Positions 18,787-28,900 of a DNA stretch of 64,000 nucleotides are shown piece after piece. The first letter of the stretch is position 1. Every line of letters begins with the position of its first letter. Under the pieces are notes generated by a model that saw only the letters and a list, made by a program, of their open reading frames with translations, made no database searches and was not told the origin of the DNA. Source of the stretch: Pseudomonas duriflava (GTDB lineage Bacteria; Pseudomonadota; Gammaproteobacteria; Pseudomonadales; Pseudomonadaceae); assembly GCF_007830155.1 (NCBI RefSeq), contig NZ_VLKY01000001.1:372001-436000 (forward strand), read 5' to 3'. Made by a program: the position numbers and the translations under genes.

Positions 18787-20055
18787 ATGGAAAGGCTCCC
18801 CGTTCAGGTTCTTGGTGCTCTAGCCGAGCGAATCGACCTAGGTATCATCGTGTTCGATGCGGATATGAATATCCTGCATTGGAATGCTTTCATTACTTTA
18901 CATAGCGGAAAACAGCTGAAGGATGCACAAGGACGAGCCTTTACAGAGGTCTTTCCTGAAGCTGCCTGCGTAAAGTTCGCTCAAGTAGTCAGTCAAGCCG
19001 TTGAAAGCTCTACGCATGTATATACGCACTGGGTAGAGGCGCCGTTGCTACGCCTAGATAATCCAGCTATCGCATTACAGAACACTATTTTCTTTCCTTT
19101 CATTGGTTCTGATGGCGCACGTATGTATGGCCTCATCCTGCAGGAATCCAACGCTATTGCTAGTTCTACAAACAGTTTAGAAGCAGCCCTAAACTCACTC
19201 AGGAACAAGCAGGACGAGCAGGACCAGCTTCTCCGTAAGTTGGAAGTGGCAAATAGCCAATTACTTCAGTCTGAAAAACTAGCGGCTATTGGTCAGTTGG
19301 CAGCGGGTGTCGCCCATGAGATTAACAACCCTATCGGGTACGTCTTCTCAAACCTAAAAACATTAGGCGGCTACGTCCATGATCTATTACGCATCATTGA
19401 TGCCGTCGATAACGTCTCTAGCTTGGATGAGCTTCGGAATATCAAGCACAGCCTGGAATACAACTATATCCGTAGTGATATAGAGGCGGTGATAAGTGAG
19501 TCTGAAGACGGCATTGATCGGGTTAAACGAATCATTGGCGCGCTAAAAGACTTCTCTCATATTGATGAAGAGGAGTTTCGTCCTGTCAGCCTTCACCGCG
19601 GTATTGATACCACCCTTAATGTTGTTAACAACGAGCTTAAATATAAGGCTGAGGTAATCAAGGAGTACGGTGATCTGCCGGACGTGGAATGTATTCCATC
19701 CCAGATCAACCAGGTCGTCATGAATCTCCTGGTCAATGCAGCTCACTCTATTGAGCAGTTTGGCCGTATTACGATTCGTAGCCGCCAGGAAGACAGCTGG
19801 GTGTGGTTGGAAGTTGAGGATACGGGTAAAGGTATAGAAGCCAAGATACTTAATCGTATTTTTGAGCCTTTCTTTACGACCAAGCCTATTGGTAAGGGGA
19901 CCGGCCTGGGTTTAGCGCTTTCTTACACAATTATCCAAAAACACCACGGCCGCATTGAAGTCTTCAGTGAAGTCGGCAAGGGAACGCGTTTCCGTGTTTG
20001 GCTACCCATCAAGCAGACAGCTGAGGCGTCTCAAGTAGAAGTTCAGACCCTATGA
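18787..20055 (+). CDS. PAS-domain histidine kinase, first gene of the GTPase/ATPase signalling operon
   Basis: A cytoplasmic protein of 422 residues. An N-terminal PAS domain ([16 protein letters not shown]) covers about 1-125. A short coiled coil leads into HisKA with [20 protein letters not shown] (His about 177) and an HATPase domain ([29 protein letters not shown]). Start supported by TAGGAGTG before the ATG. Its stop overlaps the next ATG, so it is translationally coupled to the receiver/HD-GYP protein, its most likely phospho-acceptor. The related kinase at 22585 shares the [12 protein letters not shown] box, suggesting duplication. Confidence 0.88.
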   Translation: MERLPVQVLGALAERIDLGIIVFDADMNILHWNAFITLHSGKQLKDAQGRAFTEVFPEAACVKFAQVVSQAVESSTHVYTHWVEAPLLRLDNPAIALQNTIFFPFIGSDGARMYGLILQESNAIASSTNSLEAALNSLRNKQDEQDQLLRKLEVANSQLLQSEKLAAIGQLAAGVAHEINNPIGYVFSNLKTLGGYVHDLLRIIDAVDNVSSLDELRNIKHSLEYNYIRSDIEAVISESEDGIDRVKRIIGALKDFSHIDEEEFRPVSLHRGIDTTLNVVNNELKYKAEVIKEYGDLPDVECIPSQINQVVMNLLVNAAHSIEQFGRITIRSRQEDSWVWLEVEDTGKGIEAKILNRIFEPFFTTKPIGKGTGLGLALSYTIIQKHHGRIEVFSEVGKGTRFRVWLPIKQTAEASQVEVQTL

Positions 20056-21392
20056 TGAATGAAAGCGTAGCGACTCTTCTTTTAGTCGATGACGAACCTA
20101 ATATTCTTAGTAGCTTACGCCGGGTATTGCGTAACGAGCCTTATCAACTGCTAACCGCTAGCGGAGGTGAAGAGGCGATTGCTCTGCTCGAAAGTCATTC
20201 CGTTGACCTGATTCTTTCCGATGCGCGTATGCCAGGCATGGACGGGGCGACCCTGTTAAGCCAAGTCCAAAAACAGTGGCCAAGCTGCTTGCGTATTCTG
20301 TTGACTGGCTACGCTGATATCACCACAACAGTCAGAGCGATTAACGAAGGGCAAATCTATCGCTACATCAGCAAGCCTTGGGATGATGATGAGCTGCGCA
20401 CGATTTTGCGCCAAGCTCTGGCCTACCAGCACTCCGAGCGTGAGCGTGTACGTTTAGAGCAGTTGACTCAGGAGCAAAATACACGCCTCCAGGAGCTCAA
20501 TAATACGCTGGAGCAGCGTGTACGCTCCCGTACGGCTGAGTTGCAGCAAACTGCAGACATGCTTGATCTGGCCTATGCAGAGCTCAAGCGAAGTTATGTA
20601 ACGGCAACGGAAGTATTTGCCAACCTGGTCAACTTGCGACTAAGCAAGGCCCGCCAAACCAACACCCAGGTAATTGCTCTTGTTAAGGCTTATGCCGAGC
20701 ATGTAGAGCTTGATGAGCTAGCAGTCAATGATCTGTCCATGGCTGCGGCCTTGTACAACATTGGCAAGCTAACGTGGGATGACCGCTTACTGAACTGTCC
20801 GAGTGATCAGTTATATAAAGAGGACAAGGTGCGGTTTTGCCAGTATCCCGTGGTGGGCGAAAGCCTGCTGATGGCGCTAGAGCCCGTACAGGACGCAGCC
20901 CGTATTATTCGGCATCATCAGGAGCGGTGGAGCGGTTCGGGATTCCCTGATCGTCTGAAGGGAGAAGCCATTCCCTTCGGGTCTCGTTTGTTAAAGCTGG
21001 CTGTAGATTTTATCGAGCTGCAGCGGGGCATGATTCTGGATCGTCGTTTGAGTCGTGACGAAGCGCTGCTGTTGATCGAAAAATATAGCGGCCGTTTCTA
21101 TGATCCAGACCTTTGCACTCGCTTCATTGAGCTGTGCACCACCCTTGCGCCGGATCTAGCGTTAGCTGATGCAAGTATTCTTGCATTGGATACTCGCAAG
21201 CTTGAGCCGGGCATGACTTTGGCGCGTAGCCTTCATGCGCAGAATGGAATGCTGCTGCTAAACGAAGGTAAGCAATTAACCAAGATATTGATAGACAAGT
21301 TAATTGCTTTCGAGGCTTCTGAAGGGGGACGTTATACGATCTTCGTTCGCAAGCCGGATCAATCTGAGCAACCCCAAGGGGATGCCAGATGA
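20052..21392 (+). CDS. Response regulator with degenerate HD-GYP domain
   Basis: A protein of 446 residues. Receiver at 1-125 (LLLVDDEPN, LILSDARMPGMDG, SKPWDDD), a coiled coil at about 135-180, and an HD-GYP-like domain at about 190-380. That domain keeps the outline HHQERWSGSGFPDRLKGEAIPFGSRLLKLAVDF, but the metal-binding HD of the family is replaced (LYNIGKL where HDIGKI is expected) and GYP reads GFP. Active HD-GYP enzymes hydrolyse c-di-GMP; without the HD pair this one is probably inactive and may act as a binding or scaffold module. Overlaps both neighbours by 4 bases. Confidence 0.87.
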   Translation: MMNESVATLLLVDDEPNILSSLRRVLRNEPYQLLTASGGEEAIALLESHSVDLILSDARMPGMDGATLLSQVQKQWPSCLRILLTGYADITTTVRAINEGQIYRYISKPWDDDELRTILRQALAYQHSERERVRLEQLTQEQNTRLQELNNTLEQRVRSRTAELQQTADMLDLAYAELKRSYVTATEVFANLVNLRLSKARQTNTQVIALVKAYAEHVELDELAVNDLSMAAALYNIGKLTWDDRLLNCPSDQLYKEDKVRFCQYPVVGESLLMALEPVQDAARIIRHHQERWSGSGFPDRLKGEAIPFGSRLLKLAVDFIELQRGMILDRRLSRDEALLLIEKYSGRFYDPDLCTRFIELCTTLAPDLALADASILALDTRKLEPGMTLARSLHAQNGMLLLNEGKQLTKILIDKLIAFEASEGGRYTIFVRKPDQSEQPQGDAR

Positions 21393-21931
21393 TCAAGATC
21401 CAATTAGTGGACGATGAGCCTTACATCCTGAATGCCTTGCAAAGAGCTTTGCATCGATATGCATGGGAAGTACATGCTTTCAAGAATATCAATGCTGCGA
21501 TTAACGCCCTGTCTGAGCATGAGTATGCAGTAATTCTTTCTGACTACCAGATGCCGGACTTAGACGGCATTACCTATCTGCAACTGGCCAAGCAAAAACA
21601 ACCTCAAGCGCTACGCATGGTATTGAGTGCCTATGGAGATCGGCACTCCATGATGCAGGCTATTAATAAAGCGGAGGTTTATCGGTTTCTCTCAAAGCCT
21701 TGGGAAGACTATGAGATTGAAGCGGCATTGCGCTCGGCTGTCGATCTTTATGAATTGCGTATGGAGAACCAGCGTCTACTGGCCCACATAAGGACTCAGC
21801 AGACTGCTCTGACACGTCAACAGCAGGAGCTACAACGGTTAGAGGCGGCATACCCTGGCATTACCCAGGTCAAGCGCGATGCCGAAGGGGCAGTGCTGAT
21901 TGAGGTGGAAGAGCAGACATACCATGGTTGA
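21389..21931 (+). CDS. Receiver protein with C-terminal coiled coil
   Basis: A protein of 180 residues. The receiver (1-120) has IQLVDDEPY, the acceptor Asp in VILSDYQMPDLDG and the lysine in LSKPWEDYE. After residue 125 a Gln-rich helix (RTQQTALTRQQQELQRLEAA) replaces an output domain. It is followed without a gap by the MglA-like GTPase gene, whose ATG lies 8 bases inside this gene. It may transmit phosphorylation to the GTPase by protein contact; this is inference from position. Confidence 0.85.
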   Translation: MIKIQLVDDEPYILNALQRALHRYAWEVHAFKNINAAINALSEHEYAVILSDYQMPDLDGITYLQLAKQKQPQALRMVLSAYGDRHSMMQAINKAEVYRFLSKPWEDYEIEAALRSAVDLYELRMENQRLLAHIRTQQTALTRQQQELQRLEAAYPGITQVKRDAEGAVLIEVEEQTYHG

Positions 21932-22592
21932 TTACAGACCGCATGAGCGAAAGCTAATACTCAAGGTTGTTTTTTACGGGCCTGCCTTGAGTGGAAAAAC
22001 AACAAATCTAATGCAATTGCACAATCTGTTAAAACCACAAAGAAAAGGCGAGCTCATGGTGTTAGAGACTCGCGATGACCGGACTCTTTTTTTTGATCTG
22101 CTTCCGATCGGGCTGCGTGGCGAACAGGGGCTGGACCTACGTTTAAAAATATATACGGTGCCTGGGCAGGTACAGCATGACAGTACCCGTAAGGCCGTGC
22201 TCTCCCGGGCCGACGGTGTGATCTTTGTCGCTGATTCGCAGCCGCTGCAACAAGATAACAATGCCAATGCTTTCGAGAATCTCGCTGAAAACCTAACAAA
22301 GCTTGGTATGACTATTGAACAGTTGCCTTTGGTAATTCAGTTCAACAAGCGTGATCTTGAAGGTGCTGTTGCAGAAAGCGAATTAAGGATGCGTTGGAGG
22401 GAAACACCCTGGGCGCCGCTGTGTATGGCCTCGGCGCTTAACGGGCACGGTGTGGTGGAAAGTTTCAGGGCTCTTCTGGAGCGCCTTTACCCTCAGTTAA
22501 ATCATGAGTTCCATCTGCACAGTAATGAAGGCATTTCCGCTGAACATTTCATTCGCCAACTGAGCGCAGTGGCAGGAGAGGATCATGCGTAG
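21924..22592 (+). CDS. MglA-like small Ras-family GTPase
   Basis: A protein of 222 residues. G1 is FYGPALSGKTTNL, G3 is the MglA-type TVPGQVQHDSTRKAVLSRAD, then GVIFVADSQ and G4 FNKRDL. These are the marks of bacterial MglA, the GTPase that sets polarity and pilus position in Myxococcus. A C-terminal extension of about 30 residues follows the G domain. The start ATG 21924 leaves the N-terminus VDYRPHERKLILKVVFYGP; the upstream extension overlaps the receiver gene. No MglB (roadblock/LC7) partner gene is present in the operon. Its stop overlaps the next ATG by 8 bases. Confidence 0.88.
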   Translation: MVDYRPHERKLILKVVFYGPALSGKTTNLMQLHNLLKPQRKGELMVLETRDDRTLFFDLLPIGLRGEQGLDLRLKIYTVPGQVQHDSTRKAVLSRADGVIFVADSQPLQQDNNANAFENLAENLTKLGMTIEQLPLVIQFNKRDLEGAVAESELRMRWRETPWAPLCMASALNGHGVVESFRALLERLYPQLNHEFHLHSNEGISAEHFIRQLSAVAGEDHA

Positions 22593-23715
22593 TTTCGAGG
22601 ATGATCCAAAACTTCTGGATATGCTGTCGCCTGAGCGTTTGAAGAGACTTTTATCACTTATCGAAACCCTTTCTTCTCATTCGCTACGGCTGGAGGAGAA
22701 GTATTTAAAAGAGGCTGAGCCGGTAGAGTTTAATCTTGAATGCTTGGCGTGGCTGCATTGTCCTGGCCGGCCTGATGTTCAGCAAGCAGCAGCAAGGCTA
22801 CTCGAATTCATTTTGATGTATGTCGGGAAGTATCGCCTGGCAGCAAATATGCACCATGACACGACTAGAGCCAGTTACGCTGAATTAGAACGTCAGAATA
22901 TTGCTTTACAGGTATCTGAAGCCCGCTTCAGATTGTTGTCTGAAGAGCTTCAGACTCGTGTTGATGCTCAGGTAAAGATAATTGAGAAAACCCAACGGCA
23001 ACTATATGAGTCTGCCCGGTTAAGGGCTGTTGGTCAGCTGGCAGCCGGCGTAGCACATGAAATTAATAACCCGGTCGGCTTTATTTCCAGCAATCTAAGA
23101 GTGGCTTCTGATTATTTGAATGAGATCAGCGAAAAGCTACCGGACGACAAAAATACTCATCTCATGCTTGAAGACTTTCGAGCGTTATTGAGTGAGTCGG
23201 TAAGTGGTGCTCGACGTATCGCTACTATCGTCACTGACCTTAAAACCTTTTCCAATATTGACCAGGCAGATTTTACGCCTTGCAGCCTTAATGCGTTATT
23301 GGGGACCACCTGCCATCTTTTACAGGCGGAACATAAGGCAACGCTTCCTTTAAGAATGGAGTTGACAGAACTGTCACCGCTCGCAGGTTATCCTGCGAAA
23401 TTGTCTCAGGCTTTTTACAACATTTTAGATAACGCTGTAAAAGCGCTAGAGAAAGAAGGCGGCGAAATTCGAATAATAAGCAGGCAACATCAGGCCACTC
23501 AGGAAATCATTATTGAGGATAACGGTTGTGGCATTCCTCAAGACGTTCAGGCCTGTGTATTTGATCCCTTCTTTACAACAAGGCCAGTAGGGGCTGGAAG
23601 TGGGTTGGGGTTGACCGTAGCCCGGGATGTTATAGCGGCACATGAAGGAGAGATTCAATTAGATAGCCAGGAAGGACAGGGCACGCGTATCACTTTGCGT
23701 TTTTGGAATAAGTGA
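22585..23715 (+). CDS. Histidine kinase coupled to the MglA-like GTPase
   Basis: A protein of 376 residues, cytoplasmic. The first 105 residues are helical with no recognised sensor domain; a coiled coil at about 95-150 leads to HisKA ([20 protein letters not shown]) and HATPase (NILDNAVKAL, DNGCGIPQD, GSGLGLTVARDV). Since it lacks a known input domain and overlaps the GTPase gene, the GTPase may be its regulator. This is inference. It ends 9 bases before the REC-ATPase gene, which has its own GAGGAG site. Confidence 0.87.
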   Translation: MRSFEDDPKLLDMLSPERLKRLLSLIETLSSHSLRLEEKYLKEAEPVEFNLECLAWLHCPGRPDVQQAAARLLEFILMYVGKYRLAANMHHDTTRASYAELERQNIALQVSEARFRLLSEELQTRVDAQVKIIEKTQRQLYESARLRAVGQLAAGVAHEINNPVGFISSNLRVASDYLNEISEKLPDDKNTHLMLEDFRALLSESVSGARRIATIVTDLKTFSNIDQADFTPCSLNALLGTTCHLLQAEHKATLPLRMELTELSPLAGYPAKLSQAFYNILDNAVKALEKEGGEIRIISRQHQATQEIIIEDNGCGIPQDVQACVFDPFFTTRPVGAGSGLGLTVARDVIAAHEGEIQLDSQEGQGTRITLRFWNK

Positions 23716-23724
23716 GGAGATGCC

Positions 23725-25977
23725 ATGGCTAAGCGTTATGCATCACTTTTCCTTGAAGGGGATATAAACAGCAAAGACGCAGATACTCCTGCTCCAGCCC
23801 CTTATCAGTTGCTTTTAGTTGATGACGAGCCGGGTATTCTGGCATCGCTGCGTCGCGTGTTTCAGCGTGAAAATTATGAATTGCACTTTGCGCGTAATGC
23901 GAGTGAGGCGTTAAAGGTTCTGGAAGATAAACCTATACACCTTGTTATCAGTGATTTCATGATGCCAGGCATGAATGGCAGCGAATTGCTTAGTCAGATA
24001 CGTAAGCGCTGGCCTGATACCCTCCGGCTCATGCTTACGGGGCATGCCAATACTGAAGCGGTAATGGGGTCTATCAAGGAGGGAGCGGTATACCGCTTTA
24101 TCCTCAAGCCCTGGAATGACGACGACCTGCGACTCACCATTGCGCTGGCTTTGGAACAATACGAGCTGATGCAGCGTAACCGAACGCTTGAGCAGGTAAA
24201 CCAAAAGCAGCATCGTGATCTGGAAACCCTGGCAAAGCTAAGCGTGACGAATCGCAGTCAGCTAGCCATCATGCTACATAAGAAAGGGCTTCTTAGCGCT
24301 CAGCAAATTCAGCAACTCCATCGGGAGATGCAAAGCCATAAAACGCCTGTCATCTATCAACTGATGCAACACGACTGGGTTGATGAGCGTAAGGTTTATA
24401 CCCTGTTGCGTCAGGATATGCTGTTCGAAGAAGTCGACTTACGAGAGTTTCAAGCCGATCCGGCTGTGCTGGGGCTTATTCCTCAAGCAGTTTGTACCCG
24501 GCAGTTGGTATTGCCGCTTCGTGTAGTGGGAAAGCGTCTTCGGCTGGCCATGGCTGATCCCATGGATATGGGGCTTATTGAAGAGCTTGGATTTGTCACT
24601 GGCTATAGCATCCATCCCTTGCTTAGCCCTCTTGATCAACTACAAAACAAACTCAATGAGTTGTTTGGCAAGCCCAGCCAGGCGCAGTTTGAAGAAATAG
24701 CCACAATCGTTGGTGGTAGTGACCCTTATGAGGGCATCGAGATTATTCTCGATGATGATGTCGCTAGTGAAAGCCTGGAAGAATTACTAAGTAGCTCTGA
24801 AGATTCTCCGGCGATCCGCTTGGTAAACGCCATTATCCTGGAGGCCTTACGTCTTCGGGCCAGTGATATCCATATTCACCCTAGAACTAAGCACGTTGTT
24901 GTTCGATATCGAATCGATGGAATCCTGCAAGATAAAATCCAGATTCCCAATACCTTATTGATGTCCCTGGTCTCTCGAATCAAGGTGATGGCTGAACTTG
25001 ATATCACTGAGCGGCGGAGACCTCAGGACGGGCGAATAACAGTCAAAACGCCGATGCGTATTGTTGATCTGCGTATCTCGACATTGCCTACGATCAATGG
25101 TGAGAAAGTAGTGATGCGTGTTCTGGAGCGCCAGTCGGCAGCTCAATCGTTAGAAGATCTTGGATTGTCAGAAGCAAATCTACAGCGACTTCTGCACAGT
25201 GTTAGTAAGCCTCAGGGAATCATTCTTGCCACAGGGCCAACCGGAAGCGGCAAGACAACAACCTTATTTGCACTTTTGCAGCATGAGGCCAGCCCCGAAA
25301 AGAACTACGTCACCATTGAAGACCCGGTAGAGTTCCATGTTGATCTGGCAGGGCAGGTACCGGTACGCGAGCGTATCGGGTTGAGCTTTGCAAGTGTCTT
25401 GCGGGCCATTCTTAGGCAAGATCCGGATGTCATTTTACTGGGTGAGATTCGAGACAATGAAACGGCCGAAGCGGCCTTTCATGCGGCGCTGACAGGACAC
25501 TTGGTATTTTCTACGTTACATACCAACTCAGCGGCCGCAACCATTGCTCGACTCTTCGATTTAGGTCTTAAACCTTATGTATTGGCAACGGCGCTTGAGG
25601 CCATTATCGCCCAGCGTTTAGTCAGGCGTATTTGCCCTCATTGTCGCGAAAAGGTAGAGCCGCCACAGGAGCAGCTTCTTAGTCTTGGCCATGACTTTCT
25701 CAAGCCGGGACTGCAATTTTATCAGGGCAAGGGCTGTAGCCAGTGTAATCAGGGTTATAAGGGGCGGATAGGCATTCATGAAATTCTAACCATGAATGAT
25801 GCTCTTCAAGATGCCATCTTTCAGGGGGTGGGCGCTTCACAATTCCAGGCGATTGCTCAAGAGCAGGGCATGATTACTCTGCTTGATGATGCGCGGGAAA
25901 AGGTATGCCAAGGGCTTACCACGGTAGAGGAGATCTTGCGTACTTTAGGCCCACAAGTATTGAAGAAACATATATGA
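23725..25977 (+). CDS. Receiver domain fused to GspE/PilB-type secretion/pilus ATPase
   Basis: A protein of 750 residues. Residues 28-150 are a receiver (LLLVDDEPG, LVISDFMMPGMNG, LKPWNDD). A coiled-coil linker leads into a GspE/MshE-like N-domain (about 175-315) and then a full hexameric ATPase: Walker A GPTGSGKTTTL, Asp box LRQDPDVILLGEIRD, His box STLHTNSAA, and the four-cysteine zinc motif CPHC...CSQC. Such ATPases power type IV pilus or type II secretion assembly. No pilus genes are nearby and the receiver fusion is unusual. Phosphorylation probably controls the motor. The next gene's ATG overlaps the stop (ATGA). Confidence 0.9.
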   Translation: MAKRYASLFLEGDINSKDADTPAPAPYQLLLVDDEPGILASLRRVFQRENYELHFARNASEALKVLEDKPIHLVISDFMMPGMNGSELLSQIRKRWPDTLRLMLTGHANTEAVMGSIKEGAVYRFILKPWNDDDLRLTIALALEQYELMQRNRTLEQVNQKQHRDLETLAKLSVTNRSQLAIMLHKKGLLSAQQIQQLHREMQSHKTPVIYQLMQHDWVDERKVYTLLRQDMLFEEVDLREFQADPAVLGLIPQAVCTRQLVLPLRVVGKRLRLAMADPMDMGLIEELGFVTGYSIHPLLSPLDQLQNKLNELFGKPSQAQFEEIATIVGGSDPYEGIEIILDDDVASESLEELLSSSEDSPAIRLVNAIILEALRLRASDIHIHPRTKHVVVRYRIDGILQDKIQIPNTLLMSLVSRIKVMAELDITERRRPQDGRITVKTPMRIVDLRISTLPTINGEKVVMRVLERQSAAQSLEDLGLSEANLQRLLHSVSKPQGIILATGPTGSGKTTTLFALLQHEASPEKNYVTIEDPVEFHVDLAGQVPVRERIGLSFASVLRAILRQDPDVILLGEIRDNETAEAAFHAALTGHLVFSTLHTNSAAATIARLFDLGLKPYVLATALEAIIAQRLVRRICPHCREKVEPPQEQLLSLGHDFLKPGLQFYQGKGCSQCNQGYKGRIGIHEILTMNDALQDAIFQGVGASQFQAIAQEQGMITLLDDAREKVCQGLTTVEEILRTLGPQVLKKHI

Positions 25978-28900
25978 AAGAACGGCATATTATTGTCCAG
26001 GCCTATCTTTATCTTCTGGCTTTCTCCTTATTAACCATAGGCGGTATTTGCCTAGCCAACTTTTATCGAATCGACCAGCCAACCCTGCATGTTGTTGTGT
26101 TGCCACCGGATAGCTCATTGTTATGTCTGCTACTTGGCACGATGTTGCTGGCTATCATGCGTGCGCCAGGAAACGTGCTAAAGGCTTTAGCCGTTCTCTT
26201 GATAATATTTTGCACGTATTCGCTTGCTCATAACTTCATTATGGGAGGCGTTGATGTCGGGGTCTCATGGATCACTGGCTTCAGGCGAATACGTAGCGCA
26301 TTAGCCTTAACAATGCTTGTCTGGGTGTTGGCTATATTTCTTTGTCAGGGAAATATGGTCGCAAGACGTATAGGGCAGCTTTTAGGACTGGTAATAGTTT
26401 TAATTGGTTGCTTCTCTCAGTTTCTACTCTTAAATCCTGATCTTGACGGCTTTAGATTAGGCTTCAAGAAAATGTCCAGCGTGGCAAATATTTATATTGC
26501 GCTTTTGGGCATCGCTGTAATATTACTGGGCTCGCTTTCAAAGAAGCCTAGCACCTCTCTTGATCGGCTAACCCTCGCCATTGGATTCGGTGGGGCACTT
26601 ATTAGCAGTTTGGGCTGTTATCTATTGAGTCAGAAAGATATCGATTCTGCCTCTAAGCGCAGCGATATTCTCTTATCCCACGTACAGAGTACTGTCAGAA
26701 AGGACTTGGATAGCCATGTTCAGCTAATAAATCGTATGGCCGAGCGCTGGCAAAGTATTTCTAGAATTCCTCGGATTGATCTTTTACAAAATGAGGTACA
26801 GGGCTACCTGCGAGATTTCCCTGCTTTAGAAGGAATAGCGGTTGTAGGCCCCCAGCGAGAACCTTACTGGCTTCAAGCACGTAAACCTGTAGTTCGTGAG
26901 TGGTTGGAAACGTTTCTTACTGATCCCTTGGAAGCTGATTGGTTACAGCATGTGATTGATGAAGGAACGCCTCATATCAGTCAGCTTCATTATTATGAGT
27001 CCAGCCAGCATTATGATGCTTTTATTGTCGTCCCTATGCTGTTGTCCAATCAGCCAGGCTGGTTTTTAGTCGCCAGTATTGATGTAGGACATATACTTAA
27101 GACGCGAATAAGCAATGACATATCAAGTGGTTTTATTGTTCGTGTTTATGAGGGGGAATCCTTACTGTACGAATCAGAAGAGCAGACGCAGCAGCCGTTT
27201 ATAGTTGTAGGTGAAAGAGAGCTTCACTTGCATGAGGGTATTGAGTGGCGGCTGGTTTCTTCCCTTAATGTTTCTCCCAGTCTTGTTGATCTCCCTGCGT
27301 TAGCGCTACTTTTTGGTTTGAGTCTGAGCTTTTGTCTCATGATTAGCCAGCGCCTGGGCTGGCTTGCATTAGAGCGCTCTAAAAGTCTAGAGGCAAGCCT
27401 TGCTTACCAGGCGCGCATGCAGAAGTTGCATCAGAAAATCATGGAGTTTACGTATGATGTCTTGTGCTCTATTGATGCTGAAGGGCGCTTCCAAGAGCTT
27501 AGCCCATCCTGCTATAGGGTTTTAGGCTATAAGCCTGAAGAAATGGTAGGCCGCTTTTATCGTGAATTCTTGCTACCCGAAGATCAAGAAAAAACGGAAC
27601 AAGAACTTAGCTCTATTACTCCCCAACACCCTACACGTTTTTTCCGTAACCGATACCGTCACCGCCAGGGGAATATTGTTCATATTCTTTGGACAACAGC
27701 TTGGTCGAATACAGAAAAAACCTTTTTTGCGGTTGGTCACGATATTACCCGCTTAGTTAAAAGCGAAGAATTTACCGATGCCCAACGTAGAATTTTACGC
27801 ATGATTTCTCTGAGAGAGCCCTTGAATGAAATTCTTTCAGAAGTCTGCTGTATGGTTGAAGCTCAAGACACGCAGTCAATCTGTTCCATTTTGCTAGCGG
27901 ACTCTGAAGAAACTCATCTTATCCACGGGGCTGCGCCCAGTCTTCCAGAAAGTTATATAAAGGCTATTAGTGGATTGTGTATAGGGCCTAAAGCAGGAAG
28001 CTGTGGCACGGCTGCTTTTAGACGAGAAGCGGTCTATGTCGAAAACATAGAGGCGGATCCTTTATGGGACGATTTTCGTGAATCGGCGCTAAAGAGTGGT
28101 TTGAAGGCTTGTTGGTCCATACCGTTAATAAATAGCGAGGGGAAAATACTCGGGACGTTTGCCATGTACCGGCGACAGGCTTACAAGCCTAATGAGGAGC
28201 AACTACAGCTTTTAACAACTGCTGAGCAATTGGCGGCGATTGCAATCGAGCGCTCGCAAAGCTTGCAGCGGATGGAGGAAAGTGAGCAGCGGTTTCGCTC
28301 ATTGTTTACCTTCAACCCTGATCCTGTTTTTTCCTTAGACTTGGAAGGAAATTTTCAGAATATTAATGAAGCTACTTTAAAACTTACTGAGCTGTCTCGT
28401 GATTCTATTATCAAAGCTCATTATTCAACAGTAGTTACTGAGCGGGATCTGGCAAGAGTTACTGCATGTTTTCAGGCCGCAAGCCAGGGGATGAATCAAC
28501 ATTATGAAACTCATATCATCACACCGCGTGGCGAAATTCTGCTCGATGTAACCAATCAGCCAATAATAATTAATAACAGAATTGCTGGAGTCTTTGGTAT
28601 TGCTAAAGACATTACTGAGCGTAAAGCTATTCTCAAGCAGCTTCAGCAAAAAAATTTATTGTTAAGTATGGCTGGACATACAGCCAAGTTGGGTGGCTGG
28701 GCGCTGGTGTTACCTGAGCAGTATATGATCTGGTCTGAAGAAGTCCGGAACTTATTAGAGTTTCCTCCAGACGTAATACCTATATGGAACGATATACTGC
28801 CCCTGCATCCAGAGCCATTTCGCAGCAGGGCTGAAGAAGCCATGCGTCTTTGTATTGAGCAAGGAGAGCATATGGCCTATGACATCGAGATCCATACCGC

